Position numbers and translations under genes: made by a program. Shown one piece after another: positions 43,299-54,070 of a DNA stretch of 64,000 nucleotides. Under the pieces are notes generated by a model. It was not told where the DNA came from. It searched no databases and saw nothing but the letters and a program-made list of their open reading frames with translations. The stretch spans positions 81,175,734-81,239,733 of the forward strand of contig NC_085136.1 of the NCBI RefSeq assembly GCF_035046485.1, written 5' to 3'. How positions within the stretch are numbered: position 1 is the first letter of the stretch; every line of letters starts with the position of its first letter. This stretch comes from Aedes albopictus. Lineage: Eukaryota > Arthropoda > Insecta > Diptera > Culicidae.

Positions 43299-44863
43299 AT
43301 TACCGTACGGGTTTGGGCCGAAGGGTCTCAGATTTTCGTGAAACTTTTTCCACAGGCAGGGCTCATGGATATATGAACAAAAAATGAGGAAAATTCAGGG
43401 TCGCCTATTTTCCCGGAAAACTCAGGTGGGAAATTTTTATTTTCCCCTGACACTACTAACTTTGAAAAATCATAACTCAAGAACGAAGCATCGTAGAAAC
43501 AAAGTTTTTTTAGAAAATGAAAGCAAATTTTCTCAGAAATAAAAAAAAAATATCAACTGGAAAAAGTTTCACACAAAATTTTCCACAGTTCAGAAAATTT
43601 GTAAAGAAAAGCCGGAAAAACTATGCCCGAACTCGTGGAAAATTTTCGAAAAATTTTTTTTTGAGAAGGTTATTTCATAAGCTTTAACCGCTGAAATTTT
43701 TGGAATGCACTTTTTTTTTCGTTTTTGAGTTATGGTCAATTTTATTGAAAAATGTCCAAATGTGCCATAAAAGCCTTTTCTTTGAAAAATTATAACTCAA
43801 GAACGAAGCATCGTAGAAACAAAGTTTTTTAATGAAAATGTAAGCAAGTTTTCTCAGGAATCAAAAAAAAATTTGAAGTGGAAAAAGTTTTCCACAAAAT
43901 TTTCCACCATTGAGAAAATTTATAAAGAAAAGCCGGAAAAACTATGTCCGAACTCGTGGAAAACTTTAAAAAAAATATTTTTGAGAAGGTAATTTCATAA
44001 ACATTGATCGCATTGATTGCTGAAATTTTTGGAATGCACTAAATTTTCGTTCCTGAGTTATGGCAAATTTTGTGAAAAATGACCATATAATATAGGCTTA
44101 CATGGCCATTTTCACATAATTGACTATAACTCAGTAACGAGAAAAAAGTACATCCCAAAAATTTCAGCGATCAAAGCTTATAAAATTACATTCCCAAAAA
44201 TATTTCGTTCGAACATAGTTTTTACGGCTTTTCTTTATAAATTTTCTCAACGGTGGAAAATTTTGTGGAAAACTCTTTCCAGTTCATATTTGTTGGATTT
44301 CTGAGAAAATTTGCTTTCATTTTCATTAAAAAACTTTGTTTCTACGATGCTTCGTTCTTGAGTTATGATTTTTCAAAGAAAAGGCTTTCATGGCACATTT
44401 GGACATTTTTCAACAAAATTGGCCATAACTCAAAAACGAAAAAAAAAATTGCATTCCAAAAATTTCAGCGGCTAAAGCTTATGAAATATCCTTCTTAAAA
44501 ATATTTTTTCGAAAATTTTCCACGAGTTCGACCATAGTTTTTCCGGCTTTTCTTTACGAATTTTCCTAATTGTGGAAAATTGCGCGAGAAACTCTTTCCT
44601 GGTCACATTTTTTTTTTATTTCTGAGAAAAATTGCTTTCATTTAATAGAATAAAACTTTGTTTCTACGATGCTTCGTTCTTGAGTTATGATTTTTCAAAG
44701 TAAGTAGTGTCAGGGGAAAACAAAACAAATCCACCTGAGTTTTACGGGAAAATAGGCGACCCTGAATTTTCCTCAATTTTTTTTGTTCATATATCCATGA
44801 GCCCTGCCTGTGGAAAAAGTTTCATGAAAATCTGAGACCCTTCGGCCCAATTTGTACGATAAT
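43299..44863. mobile_element. 1.57-kb near-perfect hairpin (foldback element)
   Basis: Left end ATTACCGTACGGGTTTGGGC (43,299) pairs with the right end ending CGATAAT (44,863). Arms of roughly 780 bp correspond throughout, e.g. 'aagggtctcagattttcgtg', 'gcagggctcatggatatatg', 'ctcaagaacgaagcatcgta'. Each arm also holds two direct copies of a roughly 300-bp block starting 'ttgaaaaatcataactcaag' (left arm at about 43,461 and 43,782), so the structure is a palindrome of tandem repeats. T- and A-runs border it. The 81-codon frame (44,253-44,498) is an arm reading. No transposase. Confidence 0.85.
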
Positions 44864-44879
44864 AAAAAAAAATAATGCC

Positions 44880-45145
44880 CAGATGTTTGTTCAGAGGTAC
44901 CTCCTGAATTGCTTCAGGGATTCCTGCAGAAGTTTCATCAGAAATCTCTCTAGGAGTTCCCTCAGAGAATGTTAAAGGAGGATCTATGGATACCTCCAGG
45001 AGAATTCAGGGATACCCTCAGAAGGTTATTAAGAAATTCCAATATAAGTGTTCCTTCTAAGATTTCTTAAGGATATCCTTAGGTGATTCCTCAAGAAGTT
45101 CCTTTAGGGATTCTACCAGAAGTTCTTTCAGGTATCGTTCCTGGG
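44880..45145 (+). repeat. TTCC-type satellite right of the hairpin
   Basis: Continuation of the array at 42,820-43,298, ending where the LINE 3' end begins. Confidence 0.7.
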
Positions 45146-45316
45146 GTTGATTCAGATTGTAGATTGAGATTGACATTTTTCTAGGAGGACTCACGGATTT
45201 TTTTTTTTCCTCCCCTGTTGGGGAAATTAAGCCACTGCGTCCAATAGGCTGAACTTTTGTGGCATGTCCCGTTTTGATATTCGCATCTAGCCAGCTAATT
45301 ACCATGTGTCAAGTAA

Positions 45317-45691
45317 TCAGCTACTGCCACGACGCATCGTCTCCCAGTCAGGTGCAATGGAATTGATAAACTCCAAGACCTTCCCAGGTTTTGCAGACCA
45401 GATCTCACTGGGTTGCAAGCAACCACTATTTAGAAATCTTTGCCTGCGCGTGTATAAAGCACCACAACTGCAAAGCAGATGTTCCGAGGTTTCACGTTCC
45501 GTATTACAGAAACGACAGATATCACTCTGAATATGGCCAATATTTTTCAAGTGATACCTGCTCGGGCAGTGTCCAGTTACTAGGCCAGTGTATGTACATA
45601 GAGCTCTCTTGTTGAGCTCTAAGAGCTTTTTGGTTTTATAAGCATTTGGTGTTATAAATCGTTTTGACTGATTGCAATTTTTGACGTCCAT
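45317..45691 (-). pseudogene. LINE C-terminal cysteine motif region
   Basis: A 124-codon open frame contains a CRFC...ETSEHLLCSC motif (about residues 76-95), typical of the region after RNase H in I/LOA-type LINEs ('C..C....ET..HLL..C'). It starts in a different frame from the reverse transcriptase part and overlaps it by 56 bases. The missing RNase H and the frame change indicate an internal deletion at about 45,640-45,720. Protein ends near 'PDWETMRRGSS'. Confidence 0.75.
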
Positions 45692-48013
45692 TCAATTGGA
45701 TATCATGCAACTTGTAAGGAACATCATGGTTCTCCACAGGTTTCATCCAGTCTTTAATCATTTTCATTACTGGCCTATTTTGAAAGTATTGTGAAATGCT
45801 CAGGTGACCTACAAGATCACCTGGCATAAACTTTTCAACTCGTTCAAGTCTCAGCAATTCCTTTTCTGCTTCTAATTGCACGTACTCGTGCAAAGGTAGC
45901 AGATTGAGAATCGCATCTAAAGCTTTTGATGGTGTGCTTCGCATCGCTCCTGTAACAGCAATGGACGCAAGACGTTGAATTTTCGCAAGCTTTGATTGCG
46001 TGGTAGCCTCTTTTGTTTTTGGCCACCAGACAAACGAAGCATACGTCACTTTTGGGCGGATTATGGCAGTATAAATCCACATTATCATTTTTGGTTTCAA
46101 GCCCCACTTCCTGCCAATAGTTTTGGAGCATAACCAGAACGCACTTGTTGCCTTACCGATCACGGACTCAATTTGAGCATTCCAGTTCAGTTTAGCATCC
46201 AGTATCAAACCTAAGTATTTGACTCGATCACTAGGATGAATTTGTATCCCTCCAAGCCGAAAAGCTTTTAGGTTGATCTTCCTTCTCCTAGTGAAAGGGA
46301 CAATTACGACTTTTGACGGGTTGATGCTAAGGCCCTCCTTAATACACCATGAATGTGTATAGTTTAGAGCCCTTTGCATTCTTTCCGAAACAGTTTCGTC
46401 ATACTTTCCTCTCACTATTATGACGATATCGTCTGCAAAGCCCACAACTTCGAAACCTTTTTCCTTCAAGCTTCTTAGAAGATCGTCTACAACCAAGGAC
46501 CACATTAGTGGTGAGAGGACTCCTCCTTGAGGGCAACCTTTCGTTGCCCTTACTGTTATAGAAGAACTTCCCAGCTCAGAGGTGATTTCTCTTTTTGCAA
46601 GCACAGTATAAATCCAATGTATGATACATTGGTCGAAGTTTTTGTTCTCCATGGCACGCTTCATAGATGAATAGGAGGCATTATCAAATGCTCCTTCTAT
46701 GTCTAAAAAGGCGCATAGAGCTATTTCTTTTGCTGAAAACGTTTTTTCCACCTTTGTTACTAGCGAATGAAGTGCCGTAACCGTTGACTTACCAGATTGA
46801 TAAGCAAACTGGAAGTCAGATAGGGGATGGTCTTTTATGTAAGAAGAATTGATAAAATCCTTCAAAACCTTTTCCATAGTCTTCAACAAAACTGAAGAAA
46901 GACTAATTGGCCTGTATGCTTTGGGATGCGTCTTGTCTCGCTTCCCCTTTTTTGGTATAAAGATAACTTTTACAAGTCTCCATTTTGATGGAACGTAATT
47001 CAATCTTAAACTAGCCTTGAACATCTCAATTAGTGGTGGAACCAACACCGCTTCTCCATTTTGAATCAGTGCTGGAAATATTCCATCAACTCCTGCAGAT
47101 TTAAAAGGCTGAAATGATCTAATTGCATTTTCCACTCTGGCCTTCGTGAAGATTTCATCAGCTAAATCTGAGGCGGTGTTTATTGTTCTAGTTGACTCCG
47201 ATGAGTTTATACTAGGACATCCTTCACCTTCCATAGATATAGTATCATTTGAATCCACACTTAGAACCGAACCTGGAAAATGGGTTTCCATCATCAAATC
47301 CAAAGTTTCACGAGGAGTTTTGGTAAAAGCTCCATCGTCGCGCTTCAGGTTTCCCAATTCATTTGAATGATCTTTTGCAAGCGTTTTCTGTAGTCTTGCA
47401 ACTACAGGAGTGCTGTTTATGTTTTCACATGTCAGCATCCAAGATTTTCTTTTCGATTTTCGTATTTCGTTGTTGTAATCAGTCAGGGCTTTCCTGTACT
47501 GAGTCCAATCTCCCGTTTGTTTCGCTCTATTGAACATTTTACGAGAAAATTTTCTAAGGCGATCCAATTTTAAGTTCCACCATGGCACGTCTCTAGTAGA
47601 AGACGATTGTATGGTGGGACAACTTCTGTTAAAGGAATTGATGATGCTTTCATTTACCCTTTGAGAAAATGATTCTAACTTTTGGGTTGAATCAATAGTT
47701 TCTCCCATTGTAAATGAATGCGTATTCAACAATTCTACATATTGATCCCAGTTTGTCCTCCTGGGATTTCTAAATGCGGTTCTAGAGTAATCTCCACCAC
47801 TCCAATTGAAGATTATGTGTTTATGATCAGATAGAGAAATCTCATCTGACACGTGCCAGTTTGTGATCTTGTCAAAGATTGCAGCATTGCACAGTGTTAG
47901 ATCCAAGACCTCTTGTCTGATTACATTTGAGAAAGTAGGTTTATCACCATTATTGCAAATGTCTATATTGTTCGAAGACAGATACTCTAATAGTGACTCA
48001 CCTCGACTGTTAA
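45636..48013 (-). pseudogene. LINE ORF2: endonuclease C-terminus and reverse transcriptase
   Basis: The open frame runs from 48,068 to 45,636 (810 codons), but its first 18 or so residues are read from the inserted element's terminus, so the LINE part begins at 48,013. It has the endonuclease SDH site (residues 80-82), palm motif LDIEGAFD (455-462), KGCPQGGVLSP (510-520), catalytic FADD (544-547) and KYLGLILDAKLNW (618-630). It is uninterrupted, which is unusual in this window, and suggests a fairly recent LINE copy. It is dead because the endonuclease is split and RNase H is missing. Confidence 0.9.
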
Positions 48014-48309
48014 CCTTCACATACCCGCACCTTGACATCTCATTTTCAAAATGCTGGCATTTCGTCAAATTTCAGCCGATTTTTTTGAAGTCGCCCTCAA
48101 TCGATCATAATTTGGTGCTAGTTTATTATACTCAAGTGGCCATGCAAAATCCGGAACCATTCCGGAGATATTCCGGATTGTACTGGGGTCAGGGGGGGTG
48201 CCAAAATGGCAAAAAGTGATTATTTCGTGGGTTATTGTATTTGAATCATCAATTTTCAGCGTAATTTTTGTTGCGAGCAATGAAACACAACTGCAATAAC
48301 CAGATTTGT

Positions 48310-50480
48310 ATAAGTTGACCGATCCGGACCACCGTGACAGGTTCCGCGGGGGCCTCATTGGGGACACTTTTGGTTTTCAACCAAAACATGTCATGCGACG
48401 TATCAAACTCCATGATTTCGAGAGAATGAGACAGAAAAGTTACACTGAAGTATGTATCAACTGATATGGCCGCTCCGGAACACCTGAAACAGATTCCGCG
48501 GGGGCCTCATTGGGGACACTTCTGTTTTTCAACCAAAACAATTCGTGCGACGTATCAAACTTCCTGATTTCGAGAGAATGAGACAGAAAAAGTAGACTGA
48601 AGTATAAATCAACTCAAATGGCCGCTCCGGAACACCTGGAACAGGTTCCGCGGGGGCCTCATTATGGACACTACTGTTTTTCCAACCAAAACAAGTCGTG
48701 CGACGTATCAAACTTCATGATTTCGAGAGAATGAGACAGAAAAGGTAGACTGAAGTATGTATCAACTCATATGGCCGCTCCGGAACACCTGGAACAGGTT
48801 CCGCGGGGGGCTCATTGGGGACACTTCTGTTTTTCAACCAAAACAAGTCGTGCGACGTATCAAACTTCCTGATTTCGAGAGAATGGGACAGAAAAGGTAG
48901 ACTGAAGTATGTATCAACGGATATGGCCGATTCGGAACACCTGGAACAGGTTCCGCGGGGGCCTCATTGGAGACACTTATGTTTTTCAGCCAAAACAAGT
49001 CGTACGACGTATCAAACTTCATGATTTCGAGAGAATGAGACAGAAAAAGTAGACTGAAGTATATATCAACTCAAATGGCCGCTCCGGAACACCTGGAACA
49101 GGTTCCGCGGGGGCCTCATTATGGACACTACTGTTTTTCCAACCAAAACAAGTCGTGCGACGTATCAAACTTCATGATTTCGAGAGAATGAGACAGAAAA
49201 GGTAGACTGAAGTATGTATCAACTCATATGGCCGCTCCGGAACACCTGGAACAGGTTCCGTGGGGGCCTCTTTGGGGACACTTCTGTTTTTCAGCCAAAA
49301 CAAGTCATGCGACGTATCAAACTTCCAGATTTCGAGAGAATGAGACAGAAAAAGTAGACTGAAGTATGTATCAACTCATATGGCCGCTCCGGAACACCTG
49401 GAACAGGTTCCGCGGGGTCCTTATTGGGGACTCTTTTGTTTTTCAACCAAAACAAGTCGTGCGACGTATAAAACTTCCTGATTTCGAGAGAATGAGACAG
49501 AAAAGGTAGACTGAAGTATGAATCAACTCATATGGCCGATCCGGAACACCTGGAACAGGTTCCGCGGGGGCCTCATTGGGGACACTTATGTTTTTCAGCC
49601 AAAACAAGTCGTACGACGTATCAAACTTCCTGATTTCGAGAGAATGAGACAGAAAAAGTAGACTGAAGTATGTATCAACTCATATGGCCGCTCCGGAACA
49701 CCTGGAACAGGTTCCGCGGGGGGCTCATTGGGGACACTTCTGTTTTTCAACCAAAACAAGTCGTGCGACGTATCAAACTTCCTGATTTCGAGAGAATGGG
49801 ACAGAAAAGGTAGACTGAAGTATGTATCAACGGATATGGCCGATTCGGAACACCTGGAACAGGTTCCGCGGGGGCCTCATTGGAGACACTTATGTTTTTC
49901 AGCCAAAACAAGTCGTACGACGTATCAAACTTCATGATTTCGAGAGAATGAGACAGAAAAGGTAGACTGAAGTATGCATCAACTAATATGGCTGCTCCGG
50001 AACAACTGGAGCAGGTTCCGCGGGGCCTCATTAGGGACACTTCTGGTTTTCAACCAAACCATGTCGTGCGACGTATCAAACCTCATGATTTCAAATGTAT
50101 AAGCCAGAAATGATAGACTAAAGCCTGTATCACCTAATATGACCACCCGGAACTTCTTGCACAGGTTTTCCGGGGCCTCATTGGAGACACTTCTTGTTTC
50201 CAATCAAAACATGTCGTGCGCCGTACCAAACTTCATGATTTAGAATGAATGAGCTAAAAATGATAGACTTAAGTCTGTGTCAACTAATATGGCCACCTCG
50301 CGGTGGCGTCATTGATGACACTTCTGGTTTACAATCAAAACCTACCGTGCAACATATCAAACTTCATGATTTCGAATGAATAAGCCAGAAAAGATAAAAC
50401 TAAGTAAACTCGACTCGGTATCGACTTGAAAGGGCGCTCTAGAAAACTTCCCATAGGTTCCTTTTAAATTTAGATTAAGC
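48310..50480 (+). repeat. 152-bp satellite B, forward array
   Basis: The anchor CACCTGGAACAGGTTCCG recurs every 152-153 bp (48,481; 48,633; 48,786; 48,938; 49,090 and on). Units decay after about 50,060. A six-unit block is duplicated: the stretches 48,815-49,024 and 49,728-49,937 have identical translations 913 bp apart. A three-unit resemblance also occurs (48,605-48,700 and 49,062-49,157). Short frames here are satellite readings. Confidence 0.9.
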
Positions 50481-50583
50481 AATCCACAAAACGTACACAA
50501 GCTGTATATTTTCTGAAAAATCGGCATATGTTTGAAAAAAATAAAAGGTTAGCTGTTTATTACCAAAAATACTTTTTATACTT

Positions 50584-51180
50584 ATAATATGAGTTGATAC
50601 ATACTTCAGTCTACCTTTTCTGTCTCATTCTCCCAAAATCATGAAATTTGATACTTCGCACGACTTGTTTTGGTTGGAAAAACAGTAGTGTCCCCAATGA
50701 GGCCCCCGTGGAACCTGTTCCAGGTGTTCCGGAGCGGCCATATGAGTTGATACATACTTCAGTCTACTTTTTCTGTCTCATTCTCTCGAAATCAGGAAGT
50801 TTTATACGTCGCACGACTTGTTTTGGTTGTTATAACAGTAGTGTCCCCAATGAGGCCCCCGCGAAACCTGTTCCAGGTGTTCCGGAGCGGCCATTTGAGT
50901 TGATACATACTTCAGTCTACTTTTTCTGTCTCATTCTCTCGAAATCAGGAAGTTTGATACGTCGCACGAATTGTTTTGGTTGAAAAACAGAAGTGTCCCC
51001 AATGAGGCCCCCGCGGAATCTGTTTCAGGTGTTCCGGAGCGGCCATATCAGTTGATACATACTTCAGTGTAACTTTTCTGTCTCATTCTCTCGAAATCAT
51101 GGAGTTTGATACGTCGCATGACATGTTTTGGTTGAAAACCAAAAGTGTCCCCAATGAGGCCCCCGCGGAACCTGTCACGG
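50584..51180 (-). repeat. 152-bp satellite B, inverted array
   Basis: About four units in reverse orientation, ending at the right arm of the TTAA element. The 111-codon plus frame at 50,648-50,983 shows two tandem repeats of the same peptide and is not a gene. Confidence 0.85.
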
Positions 51181-51502
51181 TGGTCCGGATCGGTCAACTT
51201 ATACAAATCTGGTTATTGCAGTTGTGTTTCATTGCTCGCAACAAAAATTACGCTGAAAATTGATGATTCAAATACAATAACCCACGAAATAATCACTTTT
51301 TGCCATTTTGGCACCCCCCCTGACCCCAGTACAATCCGGAATATCTCCGGAATGGTTCCGGATGTTGCATGGCCACTTGAGTATAATAAACAAGCACCAA
51401 ATTTTGATCGATTGAGGGCGACTTCAAATAAATCGGCTGAAAATTGACAAAATGCCAGCATTTTGAAAATGAGATGTCAAGGTGCGGGTATGTGAAGGTT
51501 AA

Positions 51503-51962
51503 TATCCGTACTACCCCAAACCGTGTGATGTGCATTGGCGTCACAGCCAATGATAAACGATTTGTTGTTTTCTTTACAGAATTGGACAAATGATGCGATC
51601 TCAGGAGGAGGTGCCTCAGGAACATCACCAGGAAAGTAAGCTGAAGCCACAGCGATCTCAGTTTTACCCCTAGTGGTTGGTACCTCTACCATGATCGCAA
51701 CAATGTCCTTTCTGATAAACTCTGTAATAGGATAGCATTTTAACGTTTTGCGTACTAAGACAGCGGTTCTGGGTGAATCTTGTTGCTCATCATAAAATAG
51801 TTTACTATTTTGTGTCAGAACTCCAAGAATCTTTCGTTTATTGGACCATGGCTCTTGAATAAGCGCCACTTCCAGTCCTTCTTTTTTAAACCTTCGACTC
51901 AACACAGCAGAAGCACCTTTTGCGTGATGAAGGTTTACCTGTACGAACTTAATTCCTGTCAT
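51503..51962 (-). pseudogene. LINE ORF2: endonuclease N-terminus
   Basis: It begins MTGIKFVQVNLHHAKGAS, the usual opening of this endonuclease class, with the catalytic glutamate in LIQEPW (residues 35-40) and the GCDANAHHTVWGS motif (about 138-150). The open frame runs a few residues into the inserted element (to 51,477). At the insertion point the frame is exactly in phase with the downstream part if the element and one TTAA copy are disregarded, so insertion, not drift, broke it. Confidence 0.9.
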
Positions 51963-52330
51963 AAAAAAAATTCATTTACCCACTTTTATTAAGCCTCGGA
52001 ATTGAGACGTAAGAGAAGTGGCCGATTATCCCGGAGACAAATAAGGTCCACTGCGTCATTGCTCCGTTTAACACAGTAAGGGCAACATACTGTGGAGGGT
52101 GCCCTGGTACTCCACAGGCTCCGTTCACGGTTAAGTATTTATAAGACCCCCCTAACCATTCATTCCTAGGCACGGTACGCTTAACACCATGAATTAGGGG
52201 TCGCTTGTTTGGTGGACTTTTACCACCGGATTAGGCAATCCGTAGTGATATTCTTAGCCAGCTGAGGGAACTGCTACCGCCACTACACGGCTATCTAGGC
52301 TGATCGGGAATAGAAATTAATATTGATGAT
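51963..52330 (-). other. LINE 5' region without ORF1
   Basis: Upstream of the endonuclease start the sequence ('ttgctccgtttaacacagtaagg', 'gtggagggtgccctgg') looks like the inter-ORF region of Aedes I/LOA-type LINEs. No gag-like ORF1 or zinc knuckle is present before the TTCC satellite at 52,365, so this copy is 5' truncated. Confidence 0.5.
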
Positions 52331-52364
52331 CAACTTCTTTAGAGCCCGAACAGCCGGCTCACGG

Positions 52365-53680
52365 ATGCTTCCAGGAGTTACATAAGAGGTTTTTCCAGAA
52401 GATCATACAGGAATTCCTACAGGAGTCCCTTCAACGAATCTTGGGGGAGTTCCTTCAATAATGTCTTTAGGATTATAATCAGGCGTATCTCCAGGACATT
52501 GTGAGGGATCTTTCATGGGGTTTCTACAAGTATTCATCCAGTATTTCCTTCTGGAACTCCTCCAGTAACTCTTTAGAGATACCTCCTGCAAATAATTCCC
52601 CCCATCTGGAGAAATTCCCTTCGGGTGATTCCGCTGAAAATTCTTCGAGGATTCTGCCTGGAAGTCATTTAAAGATTTCCACCGAAATTCCTTCTGGAAT
52701 TGCCCGTGTAGTTTCTACGGAGATTCCTCCTGAACTTCCTTCAGGTGTTTCCTTGGACTTTCTTCCAGGATTCCTCCTGGGATTTTTCTGAAATTTTTCC
52801 TGGAATTCATTCTGGGATTCCTCTTGGAATTCTTTGGGTTTCCTCCTGAAAGTCTTTCAGGAATTCCTCCTAATATTCCATCGCAGATTTCTCCTGGAAT
52901 TCCTTCACAATTTCCTCCTGGAATTACTTCGGGGATTCCTCATGAAATTCTTCCGGGGATTCCTCTTATACTTCATTTAGGGGTTCCTCCAAGACTTCCA
53001 TTGGGGATTCCTCCTGGAATTCTTTCAGGGATTTCTTCTTGAATTCCTCCAGAGATTCCTCCTGGAATTCATTCTAGAATTTCTCCTGAAATTCCTTCGG
53101 GAATTCCTCCTGGACTTCCTTCACGGATCCCTCCTGAAATTCGTTCGGGGTTTCTCCTGATATTCTGTCGTGGATTTCTCCGGAAATTTAAAGATTCTTC
53201 CTAGAATTCCTTCGGAAATTCCACCTTGAATTCCTTCGGGGATTCCTCCTGGAAAACCTTCGGAGATTTCTCCTTGAATTATTTGGGGATTTCTTTTAGA
53301 CTTCCTTTGGTGATTTCTCTTCAAATTTCTTCGGAGATTTCTCCTTGAATTCCTTCGGGGATTGCTCTTATCATTCCTTCGTGGACTCTTCCTAGAACTC
53401 GTTCGGGGATTCCTGCTGAAATTCCTTCGGGAATCATCCTGGAATTGTTTCGGCAATTCCTCCTAGAATTTTCTCAACGATTTCTACTAGAAATATTCCA
53501 GAGATTCCTCCTGGATATTCATCGTTAATTCCTACTAGAAATCCTGGACGGTGATTCCTCCTGGAATTCCCTAAGGGATTCCTGCTGAAATTTCCTTGAG
53601 ATTTCTGCTTCAATTCATTTGGAGAATCCTGAAATTTCTTCGAGAGATTCTTGCTGGATTTCCTTCTGAAATTTCTATTT
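52365..53680 (+). repeat. TTCC-type satellite (block with GGGGATTCCTCCTGGAATT units)
   Basis: A clearer repeat than elsewhere: GATTCCTCCTGGAATTCCTTCGGG recurs, with a longer period near 24-30 bases. Frames at 52,501-52,791, 52,824-53,042 and 53,121-53,456 are satellite readings. Confidence 0.85.
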
Positions 53681-53926
53681 CTTCTTCTTTATGGCTCGAT
53701 GTTCCATTGGAACTTGGCCTGCCTCTCTTCAACTTAGTGTTCTTAGAGCACTTCCATAGTTATTAATTGACTGGCTTCTTTTGCCAGCCATTGCATGAAT
53801 TTGTACATTGTGTGGCAAGTACAATGATACATTATGTCCAGGGAGTCGAAAAAATGTTCTCAACCGTAACGTGAATCGCCTCCGGATTGGCGATCCAAAG
53901 CCTCAACCATTAGGCTTATTGGGGCC
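53681..53926 (-). mobile_element. Feilai-like SINE, minus strand, partly degraded
   Basis: It starts with CTTCTTCTTT (triplet tail complement), keeps the body ('cttcaacttagtgttctta', 'gcaagtacaatgatacatta') and ends with the head complement 'gattggcgatccaaagcctc'. The B box is damaged by a deletion near 53,875. Confidence 0.8.
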
Positions 53927-53939
53927 CCATTTAAATTCC

Positions 53940-54070
53940 AATAAAAGATTCCTTCAGAAGTTTATGCAGTGATCTCTCCAAAAGAAATTCTTGAACCACC
54001 AGAGATTCCTTCAGAATTTTCTTCAGGGTTTCATACAGCAGTTCCTCCAGAAGTTTCTTTAAGGTTCCTA
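53940..54070 (+). repeat. TTCC-type satellite left of the TA element
   Basis: It resumes at 55,030-55,075 after the TA-flanked element. Confidence 0.7.

Larger units (their letters stand above)
48014..51498. mobile_element. TTAA-flanked (piggyBac-type) non-autonomous foldback with satellite B
   Basis: TTAA flanks it at 48,010-48,013 and 51,499-51,502. The ends are perfect inverted CCTTCACATACCCGCACC. Arms of about 300 bp pair closely; each arm preserves the same roughly 100-codon frame (48,065-48,367 minus; 51,145-51,447 plus), which is an effect of symmetry. The interior is a 152-bp satellite that runs one way to about 50,480 and the other way from about 50,584. TTAA targets and CC-type ends are the hallmark of piggyBac-like transposition. 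No transposase is encoded. Confidence 0.85.
45160..52330 (-). mobile_element. LOA/I-group LINE (Lian-like), split by a 3.5-kb insertion
   Basis: Read on the minus strand: a 5' non-coding part (about 52,330-51,963), an endonuclease start (51,962-51,503), the inserted element (51,498-48,014), the rest of the endonuclease plus reverse transcriptase (48,013-45,636), a cysteine-rich C-terminal part (45,691-45,317) and a 3' end near 45,160. ORF1 is missing, and the RNase H domain usual for LOA-type elements is not visible between the reverse transcriptase and the cysteine motif. It sits between TTCC satellite blocks. The clade call is from motif resemblance only. Confidence 0.8.

Noticed and set aside
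50648..50983. A 111-codon frame with a repeated peptide
   Set aside because: It is a translation of inverted 152-bp satellite units. The peptide repeat follows the DNA repeat, and matching peptides appear on the minus strand of the forward array.
48065..51447. Two nearly identical 100-codon frames in opposite directions
   Set aside because: They are the two arms of the TTAA-flanked foldback. Identity comes from DNA symmetry, and no known protein is recognised.
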